A DNA stretch of 64,000 nt from Jiangella gansuensis DSM 44835 (GTDB taxonomy: Bacteria > Actinomycetota > Actinomycetes > Jiangellales > Jiangellaceae), in the NCBI RefSeq assembly GCF_000515395.1, contig NZ_KI911782.1:1903212-1967211 (forward strand), given 5' to 3'. The position numbers and the translations under genes are program-made. This document shows, in pieces, positions 9,139 through 18,298 of this stretch. Position 1 is the first letter of the stretch, and every line of letters begins with the position of its first letter. The notes below the pieces were generated by a model. The model worked only from the letters and a program-made list of their open reading frames with translations, was not told where the DNA came from and ran no database searches.

Positions 9139-12100
9139 ATGAACCTGGCACGACTGACCCTGACCGCCGCACTCATCGCCACCTCAGCCCTCAGCATGAC
9201 CACCGCCAACGCCGCACCGCACCCCGTCGCCGGCGATACGGCGCAGACGAACCCGCACGGGCCCGTCGGGTGGGACGTCTACCGGCAGCTGGACCGGCTC
9301 CCGGAGCTACCCGCCGGCGTGGGCACCGAGCAGTTCTCCAGCTTCGACCGCACCGGCGGCAACGACGACGGTTTCGTCGGCACCTACTCGTGCCTGCGTC
9401 AGGCCGAGCACGGTTGCGTCATCGCCGAGCACACCGGGGCCGGCGAGATCGGCTCCATCTGGTTCACCCGCGACGGCGGCAACGTCTCTGCCACCGGGAA
9501 CATCGTGATCGAGCTGGACGGGACGGTCGTCCTGGACGCCCCGCTGCAGGACGTCGTGGACGGCGAGCTGGGCGCCCCGTTCGTGTTCCCGCTGGTGGCG
9601 AACGCCGACCAGAGCTCCGGCGGCGTCACCATCAAGGTGCCCATGACGTACCGGGAGTCGATGCGGGTCTCCACCACGAATAACCCGCTGTTCCACCACG
9701 TCAGCTACCGGACCTTCCCGACCGCCGACGGCGTGCCCACGTTCGATCCGGCCGAGGTGCCGTCGGACGTCCTGGAGCTGCTCGCTGCCTACGGCACGCG
9801 GGACCCCAAACCGGCGCGTGACGACGCGCGCACGGCGACGCGGGACTTCGCGCTGGCGCCGGGGGAGAGCGTCCGGCTGGGCCGGTTCGCCGGCAGCGGA
9901 CTGCTCACCGAGCTCGGCTTGCGGCTGCCGCAGGTGGTCGGCCCGACGGAGGGCCCGAGCGTCACCGACGACGGCCGCGCCCACGTCGGGACCAGCACGT
10001 TCACCGTCGCCGTCGACCCGGCCAACGAGGGCGTGCGGCTGACCCGGCGGCTGGACACGTTCTCCGGCGACCAGGTCGCCACCGTCTCTGTCGACGGTGT
10101 CGAGGTGGCCGAGTGGGAACCGCTGGCACCGACCGGAGGCGAGTGGGCCGACCAGACCGTGCAGCTGCCGGCATCGGTGACCGCGGGCAAGTCGTCGATC
10201 ACCGTCACCAACACGTTCGTGTCCGCGAGCATCGACTACAACGAGTTCCGCTACTGGGTGGACTCCGTCGTGGACGGTGAACCGGTGCGCACCGACGAGG
10301 TGGACGTCGGCGCGTCGGCGGCGGCTCTGGAGAGCGAGGCCGCGCACGACTACGTCATCGTCGAGCAGCGCTGGCAGGGCGAGCGCACGTACACGTACCC
10401 GGCCGACCCCGGTCAGGAGCCGGTCGTCGCGGAGTCCGACGCGCTGCTGCGCGACCTGCGCCTCTCGATCTCGTTCGACGGCGAGCAGACGGTGGACGCC
10501 CCGGTCGGCGAGTTCTTCGGCTCCGGGCTGGGCGAGACGTCGGTGCGCTCGCTCATGTACGCGATGGACGACGGCGACGACGGCTGGTACCGGTCGTGGT
10601 GGCCGATGCCGTACGCGCGGTCGGCCGAGGTGTGGCTGGTGAACTCGTCCGACGTGCCGGTGACCGCGGGCTCGTCGTCGATCACCTGGGCCAGGGACTC
10701 GTCGGTGGCGCGGCAGCTGCGCGGCGCGGCGCCGTCCATCGGCTACTTCCAGGCGGAGAGCCGGCGCGGCGACACCGAGTTCGGCCGCGACTGGGTGTTC
10801 CTCGACGTCGTCGGGCACGGCAAGTTCGTCGGCGTTAACCACACCATGGAGGGCCGCATCACCGGCGGCAACATCCGCAACTACCTCGAAGGCGACGAGC
10901 GCGTCTACGTCGACGGCATGCGCACGCCGCAGCTCTACGGCACCGGCTCGGAGGACTTCTACGAGGGCGGCTGGTACTTCAACCGCAACGAGTTCTCCAA
11001 CCCCACCAATGGCGCGCCGGAAATGGAGACCCGCAGCTTCGGCTGCGAGCACCAGTGCGACGCCGCCTACCGCCTGATGATCGCCGACTCGGTCGCGTTC
11101 CGCACCGGGCTGCGCTTCGGCATCGAGCCCGGCCCGACCGCGAACGAGCCGGCCGTGTACGGGTCGACGGCATTCTGGTACGGACACCAGGGTTCGGTGG
11201 GTCTGCGGGTGACGGACGTGGTGACGCCGGATTCTCCGGACGGGCGGGAGCTGACCTCGACGTTCGAGGGCGACGACGACACCGTTGCGGTCACGGGTTC
11301 CGTGGTGGACACGACCGAGCCGGTGACGTTCTCCGTCGACGTCGACCGGCGGAACGACGGCGTCAGGCTGCGGCGGCTGTCCGACCAGGCCTCTGCCGGC
11401 CAGGCGGCTTCGGTGACGGTGGACGGCGTCGAGGTCGGCCTGTGGCAGCAGCCGCTGGGCAACACGCACTCGCGGTGGCTGGAGGACGAGTTCGAGCTGC
11501 CGGCGTCGGTCACGGCGGGCAAGTCGTCGGTGTCGGTGACGCTGACGCCGGTCTCCGGGGCGCCGGCCTGGACCGCGGCGTCCTACGAGGTGCTGTCCCA
11601 CGTGCGGCCGTTCTCGGACCGGACGCCGCCGGGCGCGGTGTCGTCGCTGGTGGCGACCGGCCTCGACACGAACGGCGTCGACGTCTCCTGGGCGGCCGCC
11701 GTCGATGACGTGTCCGTGGCGCGCTACCAGGTGCACGCGGCCCGGACCGCGGGTTTCACACCGTCGGACGAGACGCTGGTGGCGACGGTGTCGGCGCCGG
11801 GCTTCCGGCACGACGGGCTGGGGCTCGCCGAGACCTGGCACTACCGGGTCCGGGCGGTCGACTCGTCCGGCAACCTCGGCGCATGGTCGCAGGAGGTGTC
11901 CGGTACCACCGGCCGGACACTGAATGTCGAGGCAGAATCGCTGCTACCGGCCGTGTCGGCGTCCGCGCCGCTCGATGCCCAGGGCAACTGCTGCGGCGTC
12001 TCGTGGTCCGGGGGAGCGCAGCTGTGGTTCCGCGCCGATTCGGCGGGTGACACCGCCGTGCTGTCGTTCTCGGTGCCGACCTCGGGCAGCTACGACGTCT

Positions 12101-12339
12101 CGGCCGTGCTCACCCAGGCCGCTGACTACGGCACGGTGCAGCTGTCCGTCGACGGCTCACAGGTGGGGCCGGCGTTCGACGGCTTCAGCGGCGGCGTGCG
12201 TGTGGCCGATCCGGTCGCGCTGGGCTCGCTGGAACTGTCCGAAGGCGACCACGAGCTGACCCTGACCGTCACCGGTCGCAACGCCGCCGCGCGTGGGTTC
12301 CTCGTCGGCCTGGACCGGCTGTTGCTGCAGCTCAGCTGA
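9139..12339 (+). CDS. Secreted GH172 (DUF2961) enzyme with fibronectin III and C-terminal beta domain
   Basis: A 1066-residue exported protein with a Sec signal (about residues 1-26, ending TANAAP). The N-terminal half has GH172/DUF2961 signatures: [24 protein letters not shown] and [18 protein letters not shown]172 includes difructose-anhydride enzymes and D-arabino- or galactofuranosidases acting on furanose glycans. Two copies of a jelly-roll strand set occur: one around residues 292-360 ([12 protein letters not shown]) and one around 733-800 ([12 protein letters not shown]). Each ends in [12 protein letters not shown]-like or [12 protein letters not shown]-like sequence. A fibronectin type III domain begins near 829, and a last beta-sandwich (about 935-1066) may bind carbohydrate. 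The ATG at 9139 is preceded by CCGGAGGT. It stands alone between two hairpins, next to a furanose-type importer. Confidence 0.85.
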   Translation: MNLARLTLTAALIATSALSMTTANAAPHPVAGDTAQTNPHGPVGWDVYRQLDRLPELPAGVGTEQFSSFDRTGGNDDGFVGTYSCLRQAEHGCVIAEHTGAGEIGSIWFTRDGGNVSATGNIVIELDGTVVLDAPLQDVVDGELGAPFVFPLVANADQSSGGVTIKVPMTYRESMRVSTTNNPLFHHVSYRTFPTADGVPTFDPAEVPSDVLELLAAYGTRDPKPARDDARTATRDFALAPGESVRLGRFAGSGLLTELGLRLPQVVGPTEGPSVTDDGRAHVGTSTFTVAVDPANEGVRLTRRLDTFSGDQVATVSVDGVEVAEWEPLAPTGGEWADQTVQLPASVTAGKSSITVTNTFVSASIDYNEFRYWVDSVVDGEPVRTDEVDVGASAAALESEAAHDYVIVEQRWQGERTYTYPADPGQEPVVAESDALLRDLRLSISFDGEQTVDAPVGEFFGSGLGETSVRSLMYAMDDGDDGWYRSWWPMPYARSAEVWLVNSSDVPVTAGSSSITWARDSSVARQLRGAAPSIGYFQAESRRGDTEFGRDWVFLDVVGHGKFVGVNHTMEGRITGGNIRNYLEGDERVYVDGMRTPQLYGTGSEDFYEGGWYFNRNEFSNPTNGAPEMETRSFGCEHQCDAAYRLMIADSVAFRTGLRFGIEPGPTANEPAVYGSTAFWYGHQGSVGLRVTDVVTPDSPDGRELTSTFEGDDDTVAVTGSVVDTTEPVTFSVDVDRRNDGVRLRRLSDQASAGQAASVTVDGVEVGLWQQPLGNTHSRWLEDEFELPASVTAGKSSVSVTLTPVSGAPAWTAASYEVLSHVRPFSDRTPPGAVSSLVATGLDTNGVDVSWAAAVDDVSVARYQVHAARTAGFTPSDETLVATVSAPGFRHDGLGLAETWHYRVRAVDSSGNLGAWSQEVSGTTGRTLNVEAESLLPAVSASAPLDAQGNCCGVSWSGGAQLWFRADSAGDTAVLSFSVPTSGSYDVSAVLTQAADYGTVQLSVDGSQVGPAFDGFSGGVRVADPVALGSLELSEGDHELTLTVTGRNAAARGFLVGLDRLLLQLS

Positions 12340-12355
12340 GGCCGCGCGGGCCGCA

Positions 12356-12406
12356 GGGTAGCGGTCGGGCTGCCGGTTTGGATCGGACCCGGCCCGACCG
12401 CTATCC
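12356..12406. terminator. 15-bp hairpin after the GH172 gene
   Basis: Arms 12356-12370 and 12392-12406 pair over 15 positions with one G-U wobble around a 21-base loop. It starts 17 bases after the GH172 stop and ends before the tRNA-Gln gene. Confidence 0.65.
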
Positions 12407-12443
12407 TTACCGGGCGGTCGAGCGGCAAACCCGCCCGATCCAG

Positions 12444-12515
12444 TGGGGTATGGTGTAATTGGCAGCACGACTGATTCTGGTTCAGTTAGTCTAGGTTCGA
12501 GTCCTGGTACCCCAG
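12444..12515 (+). tRNA. tRNA-Gln (CTG)
   Basis: The acceptor stem TGGGGTA/TACCCCA (12444-12450 with 12508-12514) closes a 72-base cloverleaf. The anticodon stem ACTGA/TCAGT encloses loop TTCTGGT with anticodon CTG at 12477-12479. The T-arm carries GGTTCGAGTCC. CCA is not encoded. Confidence 0.93.
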
Positions 12516-12605
12516 CGCCCGGCTCCAGTCGAGGAGTCGCTTCCAGCGAGTTTGGAGGCGGACCACGACTCGGGTACAGTTTCACCTCGCGACCACGGTC
12601 GCAAA

Positions 12606-12678
12606 GGCCCCGTTGTGTAGCGGCCTAGCACGCCGCCCTCTCAAGGCGGTAGCGCGGGTTCGAATCCCGTCGGGGCTA
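12606..12678 (+). tRNA. tRNA-Glu (CTC)
   Basis: Acceptor stem 12606-12612 pairs with 12671-12677 (one G-U). The anticodon stem CCGCC/GGCGG encloses CTCTCAA with anticodon CTC at 12640-12642. The T-loop is GGTTCGAATCC. It lies about 90 bases after tRNA-Gln. An integrase remnant begins shortly downstream, making the 3' end of this gene a possible former attachment site. Confidence 0.93.
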
Positions 12679-12687
12679 CGCTGATGA

Positions 12688-12727
12688 AACGGCCCCTCAC
12701 CTGCTAGAACGTAGGTGAGGGGCCGTT
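12688..12727. terminator. 15-bp perfect hairpin after tRNA-Glu
   Basis: Arms 12688-12702 and 12713-12727 are perfect reverse complements around a 10-base loop, ten bases past the tRNA. The 3' arm is followed by TGTCG with no T-run. It probably ends the tRNA transcript. Confidence 0.8.
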
Positions 12728-12853
12728 GTCGTCTGTCCGGCCGTCCACGGCTCCTGGCGACTTCTACGGGTGTTCTCGCCAAATGCGCGCCCAAGTTTTC
12801 GCGGCTGGTCTCGGTGGTCCAAGGCGTTCTCGATCCTGGGCCGGCCAGGCCGC

Positions 12854-13476
12854 ATGACCGGCGCCACCCTGCACGGCTTCGTCGCGTGGCTGCGTGGCAG
12901 CGGCATCAACACGACCCTGCAGACCACGCCGCGACCGCAGGGCCTGCCGGAGGTCACCATGTCCGAGCAGGAACGATGGGCCCACGTCGAGCGGCTCCTG
13001 CACGACGACACGATCCGCCTCTACACCCGATCGGCGGGCTGTTCATGCTGCTGTTCGCCCAGCCGCTGGCCACCATCTGCCGCATGCGCACCGACCAGGT
13101 CACCATCACCGACGACGGTGACGTGCTGGTCCGCTTCAAGGACACGGCGATACAGATGCCCGGACCGCTCGACGCGCTCATCCGGGACCACCTGACGCGG
13201 CACGGGCAGGCCTCCTACGCCAGCAGGAACGGCCGATGGCTGTTCCCCGGCGGCATCACCGGCAACCCGTTGACCACCGAGAACGTCCGCAGCCAGCTCG
13301 TCGCGCGCGGCATCAAACCCCACGACTCGCGCAAGGCCGCGCTGTTCCAGCTCGCCGCTGAGGTCCCCACCCCGATCCTGGCCGACCTGCTCGGCATCCA
13401 CACCACCACCGCCGTCGCCTGGGCCACCCTCGCCGCCCGCGACTGGAGCAGCTACATCACGGAACGAGCTCGCTGA
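12854..13476 (+). pseudogene. Tyrosine-recombinase-like integrase remnant, frameshifted
   Basis: Two reading frames together give a protein resembling the C-terminal half of the large integrase-like proteins common in actinobacterial genomes. The first frame runs to about 13040 (FVAWLRGSGI, then ERWAHVERLLHDDTIRLYTR). The second continues GLFMLLFAQPLATICRMRTD, then LADLLGIHTTTAVAWATLAARDWSSY to the stop at 13476. The family text expected here (DDT-L----GAL-LL-QPL-RI--L) is recovered only by a one-base shift near 13035-13045. No complete R-H-R-Y active-site set is visible, and the N-terminal half is missing. It sits directly after tRNA-Glu, suggesting the relic of an integrated element. Family assignment is from recall of relatives. 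Confidence 0.65.
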
Positions 13477-13481
13477 CAGCC

Positions 13482-13919
13482 TCACGTCAAGGCGTCGACG
13501 GCGTCGGCAAGCTCCCCAACGGGCCGCCGGCCGTCGAGCTCCATGCTTGCTCCCGCACGCAGCAACGGTTCGACCTCAGCGACGTATCGACGGATCTCGG
13601 CCTGCTGCTCCGGTGTCCGTCCGTATGGGTTGTTCGAGCGACGCGCGACACGCTCGATCAGGACGTCGACGGGCGCGCTGAGCAGCACCACATGATCGAA
13701 CCGGTCATAGAAGTGGCCCTGATTCTCGACCGTGCCGGACACGACGACGTCACGGTGCATCGCCAGGAGCTCCTCCATCCGGACCTCATCCCAGTTGCCA
13801 TCGGCTCGCACCCAGCCGCCGTAGTCGGTATCGACCGTGTGACGTCCACGCCGCTCCAACTCCTTCAGCAGGGTCGACTTTCCCGCTCCGGACATGCCGG
13901 TGACCAGGACGCGAGGCAC
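13482..13919 (-). CDS. Small P-loop kinase-like ATPase
   Basis: A 145-residue AAA/kinase-fold protein. A Walker A motif (GMSGAGKST) is at residues 7-15. An LERRG helix, acidic switch (DTDYGGW), and a C-terminal RSNNPYGRTPEQ lid-like segment follow. Similar actinobacterial proteins are annotated as AAA-family or shikimate-kinase-like; the phosphorylated substrate is unknown. The start is confirmed by the P-loop's usual closeness to the N-terminus. It appears intact, although it lies between decayed genes. Confidence 0.75.
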   Translation of the reverse strand: MPRVLVTGMSGAGKSTLLKELERRGRHTVDTDYGGWVRADGNWDEVRMEELLAMHRDVVVSGTVENQGHFYDRFDHVVLLSAPVDVLIERVARRSNNPYGRTPEQQAEIRRYVAEVEPLLRAGASMELDGRRPVGELADAVDALT

Positions 13920-14063
13920 CCCGGAAGCCTAACGCCGACAAGCGACCCAGACCGCTCCATCGCCGACCGGGGCACGACCGCTCGACCCGTCATGTGTTGT
14001 TGTGCGCCCGCTGCTCGTGCCGGGTATCGGCGGGCCACCAGCTGACGCTGACACTATGCCGGC

Positions 14064-14312
14064 ATGTCGCTAGTGCGCATTCTGGACACCTTGGAGACCG
14101 ATCGCCTCATCCTCCGGCGTAGCAGAGTGGGCGATGCCGCCATCTATCGCCAGATGTGGACCGAGCGGGATCCGCGGGTGCCGCCGCATCGGCAGATCGA
14201 TCCCGAGGGCCGACCGACCGTGGAGGACATCGCCGCGCAGATACGTGCGGCGCGCGAGGAGCAGCCTGCGCGACGTCACCGGAAAGCAGAACGGCGGAGC
14301 AGTCGGGATTAG
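14064..14312 (+). pseudogene. Truncated GNAT acetyltransferase
   Basis: The first 67 residues (ETDRLILRRSRVGDAA, then ERDPRVPPHRQIDPEGRPT and DIAAQIRAAREE) match the start of a GNAT N-acetyltransferase of the RimJ type. The acetyl-CoA-binding region and the rest (about 110 residues) are missing. After about position 14265 the frame runs through arginine-rich sequence into a hairpin. The gene has therefore lost its 3' two-thirds and should be inactive. Confidence 0.7.
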
Positions 14313-14335
14313 GCGTCCCGACTGCTCCGACGTTC
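14289..14335. terminator. Long hairpin between the acetyltransferase stub and the immunity-like gene
   Basis: The core arms 14295-14308 and 14316-14329 are perfect over 14 bp around a 7-base loop. After one mismatch they extend by 5 bp (14289-14293 with 14331-14335). It could terminate transcripts from both sides. Confidence 0.75.
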
Positions 14336-14419
14336 CGCTTGCGCCTCTCTGTAGTCTTCCTCGCCTAACGATGGCTAGCTCCGCAAGGATGAAACGCTAT
14401 GCTGACGTGGCGCTGGCGC

Positions 14420-14740
14420 TTATGCTATCCACCGCCAGCCGACCATCGCTAGCCAATAGAATAATGCTGCTGAAAGTGCTGCATTCACTACTAGAAGCAC
14501 TGCGATCAGCGCATTGGGTGCCGATGAGTTCCTTAGCAAGAACCACATCGAGAGAACGGATACGATAGTGGTGTTTGCCGTGAACATATACGTTGTGGCT
14601 GGAGGGTCGTCGGATGGCCGATCCTGGGCCGCTGCGATAGCTATGAACAGCAGCGATACAACTGACCCTCCCCCGAACACGAGCAAACCCGTGCGGGCAA
14701 AATCAATATCCTTCCAGGGAGGTGGTTCCATGTTCGACAT
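14420..14740 (-). CDS. Small membrane protein, candidate immunity protein of the Rhs tail
   Basis: A 106-residue protein I cannot place in a named family. It has three hydrophobic segments (about residues 16-38, 50-68 and 73-104) with a short charged N-terminus (MSNMEPPPWKDIDFART). Its ATG follows the rhs stop with no gap (TAGATG), and GAGGG lies about 10 bases upstream inside the rhs 3' end. That placement, right after the variable C-terminus of an Rhs gene, is the classic position of a cognate immunity gene; the immunity role is inferred. Local DNA is visibly richer in A+T than the surroundings, which supports recent transfer. Confidence 0.6.
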   Translation of the reverse strand: MSNMEPPPWKDIDFARTGLLVFGGGSVVSLLFIAIAAAQDRPSDDPPATTYMFTANTTIVSVLSMWFLLRNSSAPNALIAVLLVVNAALSAALFYWLAMVGWRWIA

Positions 14741-17163
14741 CTATTCGCAACCCTCGTGTCCGATGGCGCCCCAGAATAGGCTTATTCCGGCCCCCACCAG
14801 GAGGCTCGTTCCGACCGATGCACCTGCCAGCCCTAGTGCGATGCCCCAGGCTCCGCTATGGATTAGTCCGCCGGCCGTGGCTGCCCACCCACAGGAGAGT
14901 TGTCCGGTCGGGTCGAGGTTATTGATGGGGTCACCGATGGCGTAGGCGTAGGGGTTGCGTTCTTGGCCGGTGGGGTCCATTTGGGTGAAGCGGGCCAGGG
15001 TGAGGTCGTAGTAGCGGGATCCGAACTTGTACTGGCCGGTGTCACCGATGAACAGCCCGCTGGTGTAGCGGATGGGGTTGAGCTGGGCCTGACTGGTGGG
15101 GGTGGAACTGTTGAGCAGGTCTCCGTACGGCCCGTACTCGTAGGTGCCGTTGTGGTTGCCGGTGTTCGAGGTGAACCCGATGACCGAGCCGACGGGGTCG
15201 GTGAAGAAGTAGCTGTCGATGGTGCCGGTCCGGATACCGATCGGGGTGCCGTCGGGAAGGCGTGTGATGCGCTGCCGTGCGGGGCTGGGCGGCTCGAGTG
15301 CGGTGATCCCGATGGGGGAGTTGGTGACGTCGGTGTCGCCGTAGCTGAGCAGTTGGTCGTTCAGTTCGCCGCGGTAGGTGAAGTCCACCCCGTCGCGGAT
15401 TGCGAGTTGGTTGCGGTCGGTCCAGGTCGAGCTAGCACCGGCGTGTGAGGTTTCGTTGCCGCTGCCGTCGTAGGTGATCGGGTAATACGTCAAGGGTGTA
15501 CCCGGGCGTGCGCGCGTACGTCCTGTCGCTTGACCACTGGCGTTGTGTGCGAAGGTGTTCGCGGTGAAGGACAGCGGCGTTGTGCCGGTGAACTTGCGGG
15601 TGAGGTTGCCTGCGTCGTCGTAGTCGAACTCCCACGTCCGGTCCCCGGCCGCGCTGCCGCCGGCGGTGACGTCTTCGGCTTCGGTGAGCCGGCGCAGTGA
15701 GTCGTAGGTGTAGGTGGTGGTGACGTCGGTACCGTGCAGTTTGGTTCGGGACTGGATGAGGGTCCGGTCCTGGCTGCCGGTGGTGTAGTTGTAGGAGTAG
15801 TCGGCGAACACGGTGCCGGCGGTGTTGCGGCCGGTGATGCGGGTGGCGCGGCCGGGCTCGTCGCGCTCGGTGGATTGCTGTGCGCCGCCGGGGTAGATCT
15901 GCTCGACCACGGCGCCGTTGCTGTCGTACTCGAACTTGATGCAGCCCGAGTTCGCCGGCGGTGCCCCGGTGGCCGGGCAGGTACCGCCGGGTTGGGTGAT
16001 CGTGAGCAGCTGGTCAGCGTCGTCGTAGGTGTATGTGGTCGTGCCGTCGGCGTTGGTGAGGGTGAGCAGGTTGCCCACGTCGTCGTACGTCAGCGTGTGC
16101 GTGGTCCCCGCCGGGCCCGGCGTCTCCTCGGTAGTGATGCGGCCGAGCGCATCGTAGGTGCGGACCAGCTCAGTCGCGAGCAGACCCTGGTAGTCGGTCT
16201 GGGTCAGCTGGTTGCCGTCGAGGTCGTATTCGTAATGCACCGCATCGGTGGTCGCCGGGCCGGCGTCCCAGGTGGTGGCGACGAGTCGGTCGCGGATGTC
16301 GTACTCCAGCGTGCGGGTGATGCCGTTGCCATCCGTCACCTCGATCAGCCTACCGATGGAGTCGTACTCGTACAGGGTCGAGCCGAGCGGGCCGGGCGGA
16401 TCGACAACGGCGAGGTTGCCGTTGTCGTCGTAGCTGAAGCCGAGCTTGTTGCCAGCGTCGTCGACGATGCACGTGGGCAGGTGCGCGTGGGTGGCGTCGG
16501 CGTTCGGGCAGTTGGCGTCCAGCCCGTAGGTGGCCTGCAGCGCGGCGCCCGTGGGCAGCGTCATCGCGGTGGCGTTGTTGAGCTGGTCATAAGCGAACGT
16601 GATCGTGTTACCCGGTGTGGTGCCCGATCCCATCGCGTCGGTCGCGGTGGCGACGTCGCTGTTGGGGTCCAGGTCTGTGACCGGGTCCGGTCCAGCGGGT
16701 CGGTCACCTCGATCACGCGGTCCTGCGAGTCGAACACGAACACCGACTCGTGACCGTTCGGGTCGGTGACCGTCGTTTCGTCGCCGTTGTAGGCGAACGA
16801 CCTCACCGCGGCGTCCCCGGTCCGCGAATGCTGCGTGAAGAAGCGGCGCACCTCCGTGACCCGATTCGAGGTGTCGTAGGTGAACCGGGTGCTGTACCCG
16901 TTGGGGCTGGTGATCCACTGCAGCAGCCCGGCGGGGTTGTACTCGTACGTGGTGACGTCCGCCGGCTGCGCCGCGGCCGAGGGGGCCGTCACCTGGCTCA
17001 GCCGGCCGTTGCCGTCGTAGCCGTACGTGGTGTTACGGCCGCCGGCGTCCCCGAGGTGGGTGGCGCGCTGTGTGGAGCCGTCGATGTAGACGTAGGTGAA
17101 ACGGGCGGCGGCGTCCTCGAATCCGTGGCCGAGGATGACGGGTGTCGGTTGGGGGCCGACCAT
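14741..17163 (-). pseudogene. 5'-truncated, frameshifted Rhs/YD-repeat gene with a hydrophobic C-terminal tail
   Basis: Many YD repeats are visible (for example TYTYDDADQLLTITQPGG and TLTYDDVGNLLTLTNADG). They lead to the Rhs core end (FGSRYYDLTLARFTQMDPTGQ, then NNLDPTGQLSC). The protein then ends in a roughly 52-residue Gly/Ala-rich hydrophobic tail (LIHSGAWGIALGLAGASVG and GISLFWGAIGHEGCE). The frame changes near 16690, between DPLDRTRSQT and DLDPNSDVATATD. Upstream of about 17163 the sequence switches into a phzF remnant, so the secretion signal and N-terminal half are gone. Intact relatives are over 1500 residues long. It may be an orphan toxin-tail cassette rather than a working gene. 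Confidence 0.75.
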
Positions 17164-17691
17164 CGCCCAGGCAGACTCGGAGCAGCGCCGACCGGTCGTG
17201 GACCGGTACCAGCATGCGTGGTGCGCCGGGCGCGGCGATCCGTGGCGCGTCGGTCGGATGCGTATCGTCCGCGGTGAGCCGGAGCGCGGCGACGATCGCG
17301 GCGCGCTCGTCCGGTTCCGGGTGACGCAGCGCGACGACGCCCTGGTCGAACCACACCTCGATCCGGCGGGGCGGCGGATCGCGACGGTGTCGAACGTGCG
17401 CCCGCCGGTGTGTTGGCGGTCGTTCAGCTCGCCCAGCGCGGTGCGGGTCAACCGGACGGCCTGAGCGGCAACGGTGCCGTGGCCGCAGCCGGACAGTTCG
17501 GCGGTGGCGGTGAAGAACCGGACCGGCCGGCCACCGTCCGGCGTCCGCCCCGGGCCGAGGAACGCCGCGTGCGAGGTGCCGGCCGCAGCAGCGACCGCAC
17601 GCCGGTCCGCGTCCGTCGCCGCCGAGTCGTCGTCGGCGACGGCCATGGGGCTACCGCCCCCGCCGTCGCGCCGCACGCACGCATCAACCAC
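17164..17691 (-). pseudogene. Broken PhzF-family epimerase gene
   Basis: The N-terminal part (VDACVRRDGGGGSPMAV, then AAAAGTSHAAFL and VRFFTATAELSGCGHGTVAA) is clear PhzF-family isomerase sequence. Near 17380 one base is missing. The continuation VWFDQGVVALRHPEPDER and ADDTHPTDAPRIAAPGAPRM runs in another frame. Around 17165 PhzF sequence stops and the Rhs gene begins. The protein's C-terminal third is absent. The GTG at 17691 is the most natural start. Confidence 0.7.
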
Positions 17692-17715
17692 CGTGACATC
17701 CGGCCAGGACGTCGG

Positions 17716-18012
17716 TCAGTCGATGCCTTCGACGATGCGGAAGTCGCGCTCGAAGCCGTCGGGGAGTTCGGCCAGCGCCCCCTGGTAGGCCGCGCTCGCG
17801 CGTGCGGCGACCGCCTGTTCGAAGCTGTCGAACTCGATCAGGACGACGCGCTCGGCGATTCCGGCTTCGTGTGCGTCGACCCGGCTGCCGATGCTGGCGA
17901 GCACCCGCCCGCCCGCGGCCGCGACGGCTAGACCTGCCAGTTCGTTGTAGACATCAAGCCTCTCGGGGTCCTCGATGGTGGGGTAGACGCTGACCCAGTA
18001 GCCCTTGGGCAT
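17716..18012 (-). CDS. DUF1330-family protein
   Basis: A 98-residue protein of the DUF1330 dimeric alpha/beta-barrel type. It opens with GYWVSVYPTIEDPERL, has a central GGRVLASIGSRVDAHE strand, and ends with the RDFRIVEGID edge strand. The ATG is preceded by GGAGGTTCC. A 56-residue ORF lies 33 bases upstream on the same strand. The divergent HxlR regulator and its operators follow, so this gene is a likely target of that regulator. The biochemical role of DUF1330 proteins is poorly known. Confidence 0.85.
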   Translation of the reverse strand: MPKGYWVSVYPTIEDPERLDVYNELAGLAVAAAGGRVLASIGSRVDAHEAGIAERVVLIEFDSFEQAVAARASAAYQGALAELPDGFERDFRIVEGID

Positions 18013-18045
18013 GGAACCTCCAGTGTTGGGATGAGTGCATCTGAC

Positions 18046-18216
18046 TTACGGGTTGGTCCCGGACGAGCGTCGGCGGGCGAGAGCGAGGCTTGTCAGCGTC
18101 GTGATCGCCATGGCGTCGATTCCGGCCAGCGCCGCGGTGGTGTGGGCGCTGCCGGCCAGGAGCAGTGCGCCGGCCTGGCCGGTGCACGGCGGCTCCAGCG
18201 GGACTATCTGCGACAT
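18046..18216 (-). CDS. Small hypothetical protein upstream of DUF1330 gene
   Basis: An uninterrupted 56-codon frame: ATG at 18216, stop TAA at 18046-18048. It begins MSQIVPLEPPCTGQAG, has a mildly hydrophobic Ala/Leu-rich middle (GALLLAGSAHTTAALAG), and ends basic (ALARRRSSGTNP). Its start lies 19 bases from the nearer HxlR-type operator, so it would be the first gene of the regulated leftward operon. I know no family for it. Codon third positions are GC-rich like those of neighbouring genes. Confidence 0.45.
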   Translation of the reverse strand: MSQIVPLEPPCTGQAGALLLAGSAHTTAALAGIDAMAITTLTSLALARRRSSGTNP

Positions 18217-18234
18217 CGGCTCCCCCGTCGAGTT

Positions 18235-18253
18235 CGTTTCGAAATCAGAAACG
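18235..18253. promoter_or_regulatory. Candidate HxlR operator 1
   Basis: CGTTTC and GAAACG flank 7 bases (GAAATCA), making a 19-bp dyad between the divergent DUF1330 operon and the HxlR gene. Operator 2 at 18269 has the same outer half-sites, so a repeated binding site is likely. Confidence 0.6.
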
Positions 18254-18268
18254 CCGGCTGGATGCTAT

Positions 18269-18287
18269 CGTTTCGAATAACGAAACG
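18269..18287. promoter_or_regulatory. Candidate HxlR operator 2
   Basis: CGTTTCG-AATAA-CGAAACG is a perfect 19-bp dyad ending 11 bases before the HxlR start codon and next to its GGAGGG ribosome site. Occupancy here would block the regulator's own transcription, as expected for autorepression. Centre-to-centre distance to operator 1 is 34 bp. Confidence 0.65.
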
Positions 18288-18298
18288 CAAGGAGGGTC

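Noticed and set aside
9307-11841. Long leftward open frame opposite the GH172 gene
   Set aside because: Same antisense composition; the rightward protein has a signal peptide and family motifs.
12443-12628. Short frame across the tRNA-Gln gene
   Set aside because: It overlaps both tRNA genes and has no protein character.
14741-17691. Intact Rhs protein starting at 17691
   Set aside because: The 5' part is PhzF sequence, and a frameshift near 16690 breaks the Rhs part.
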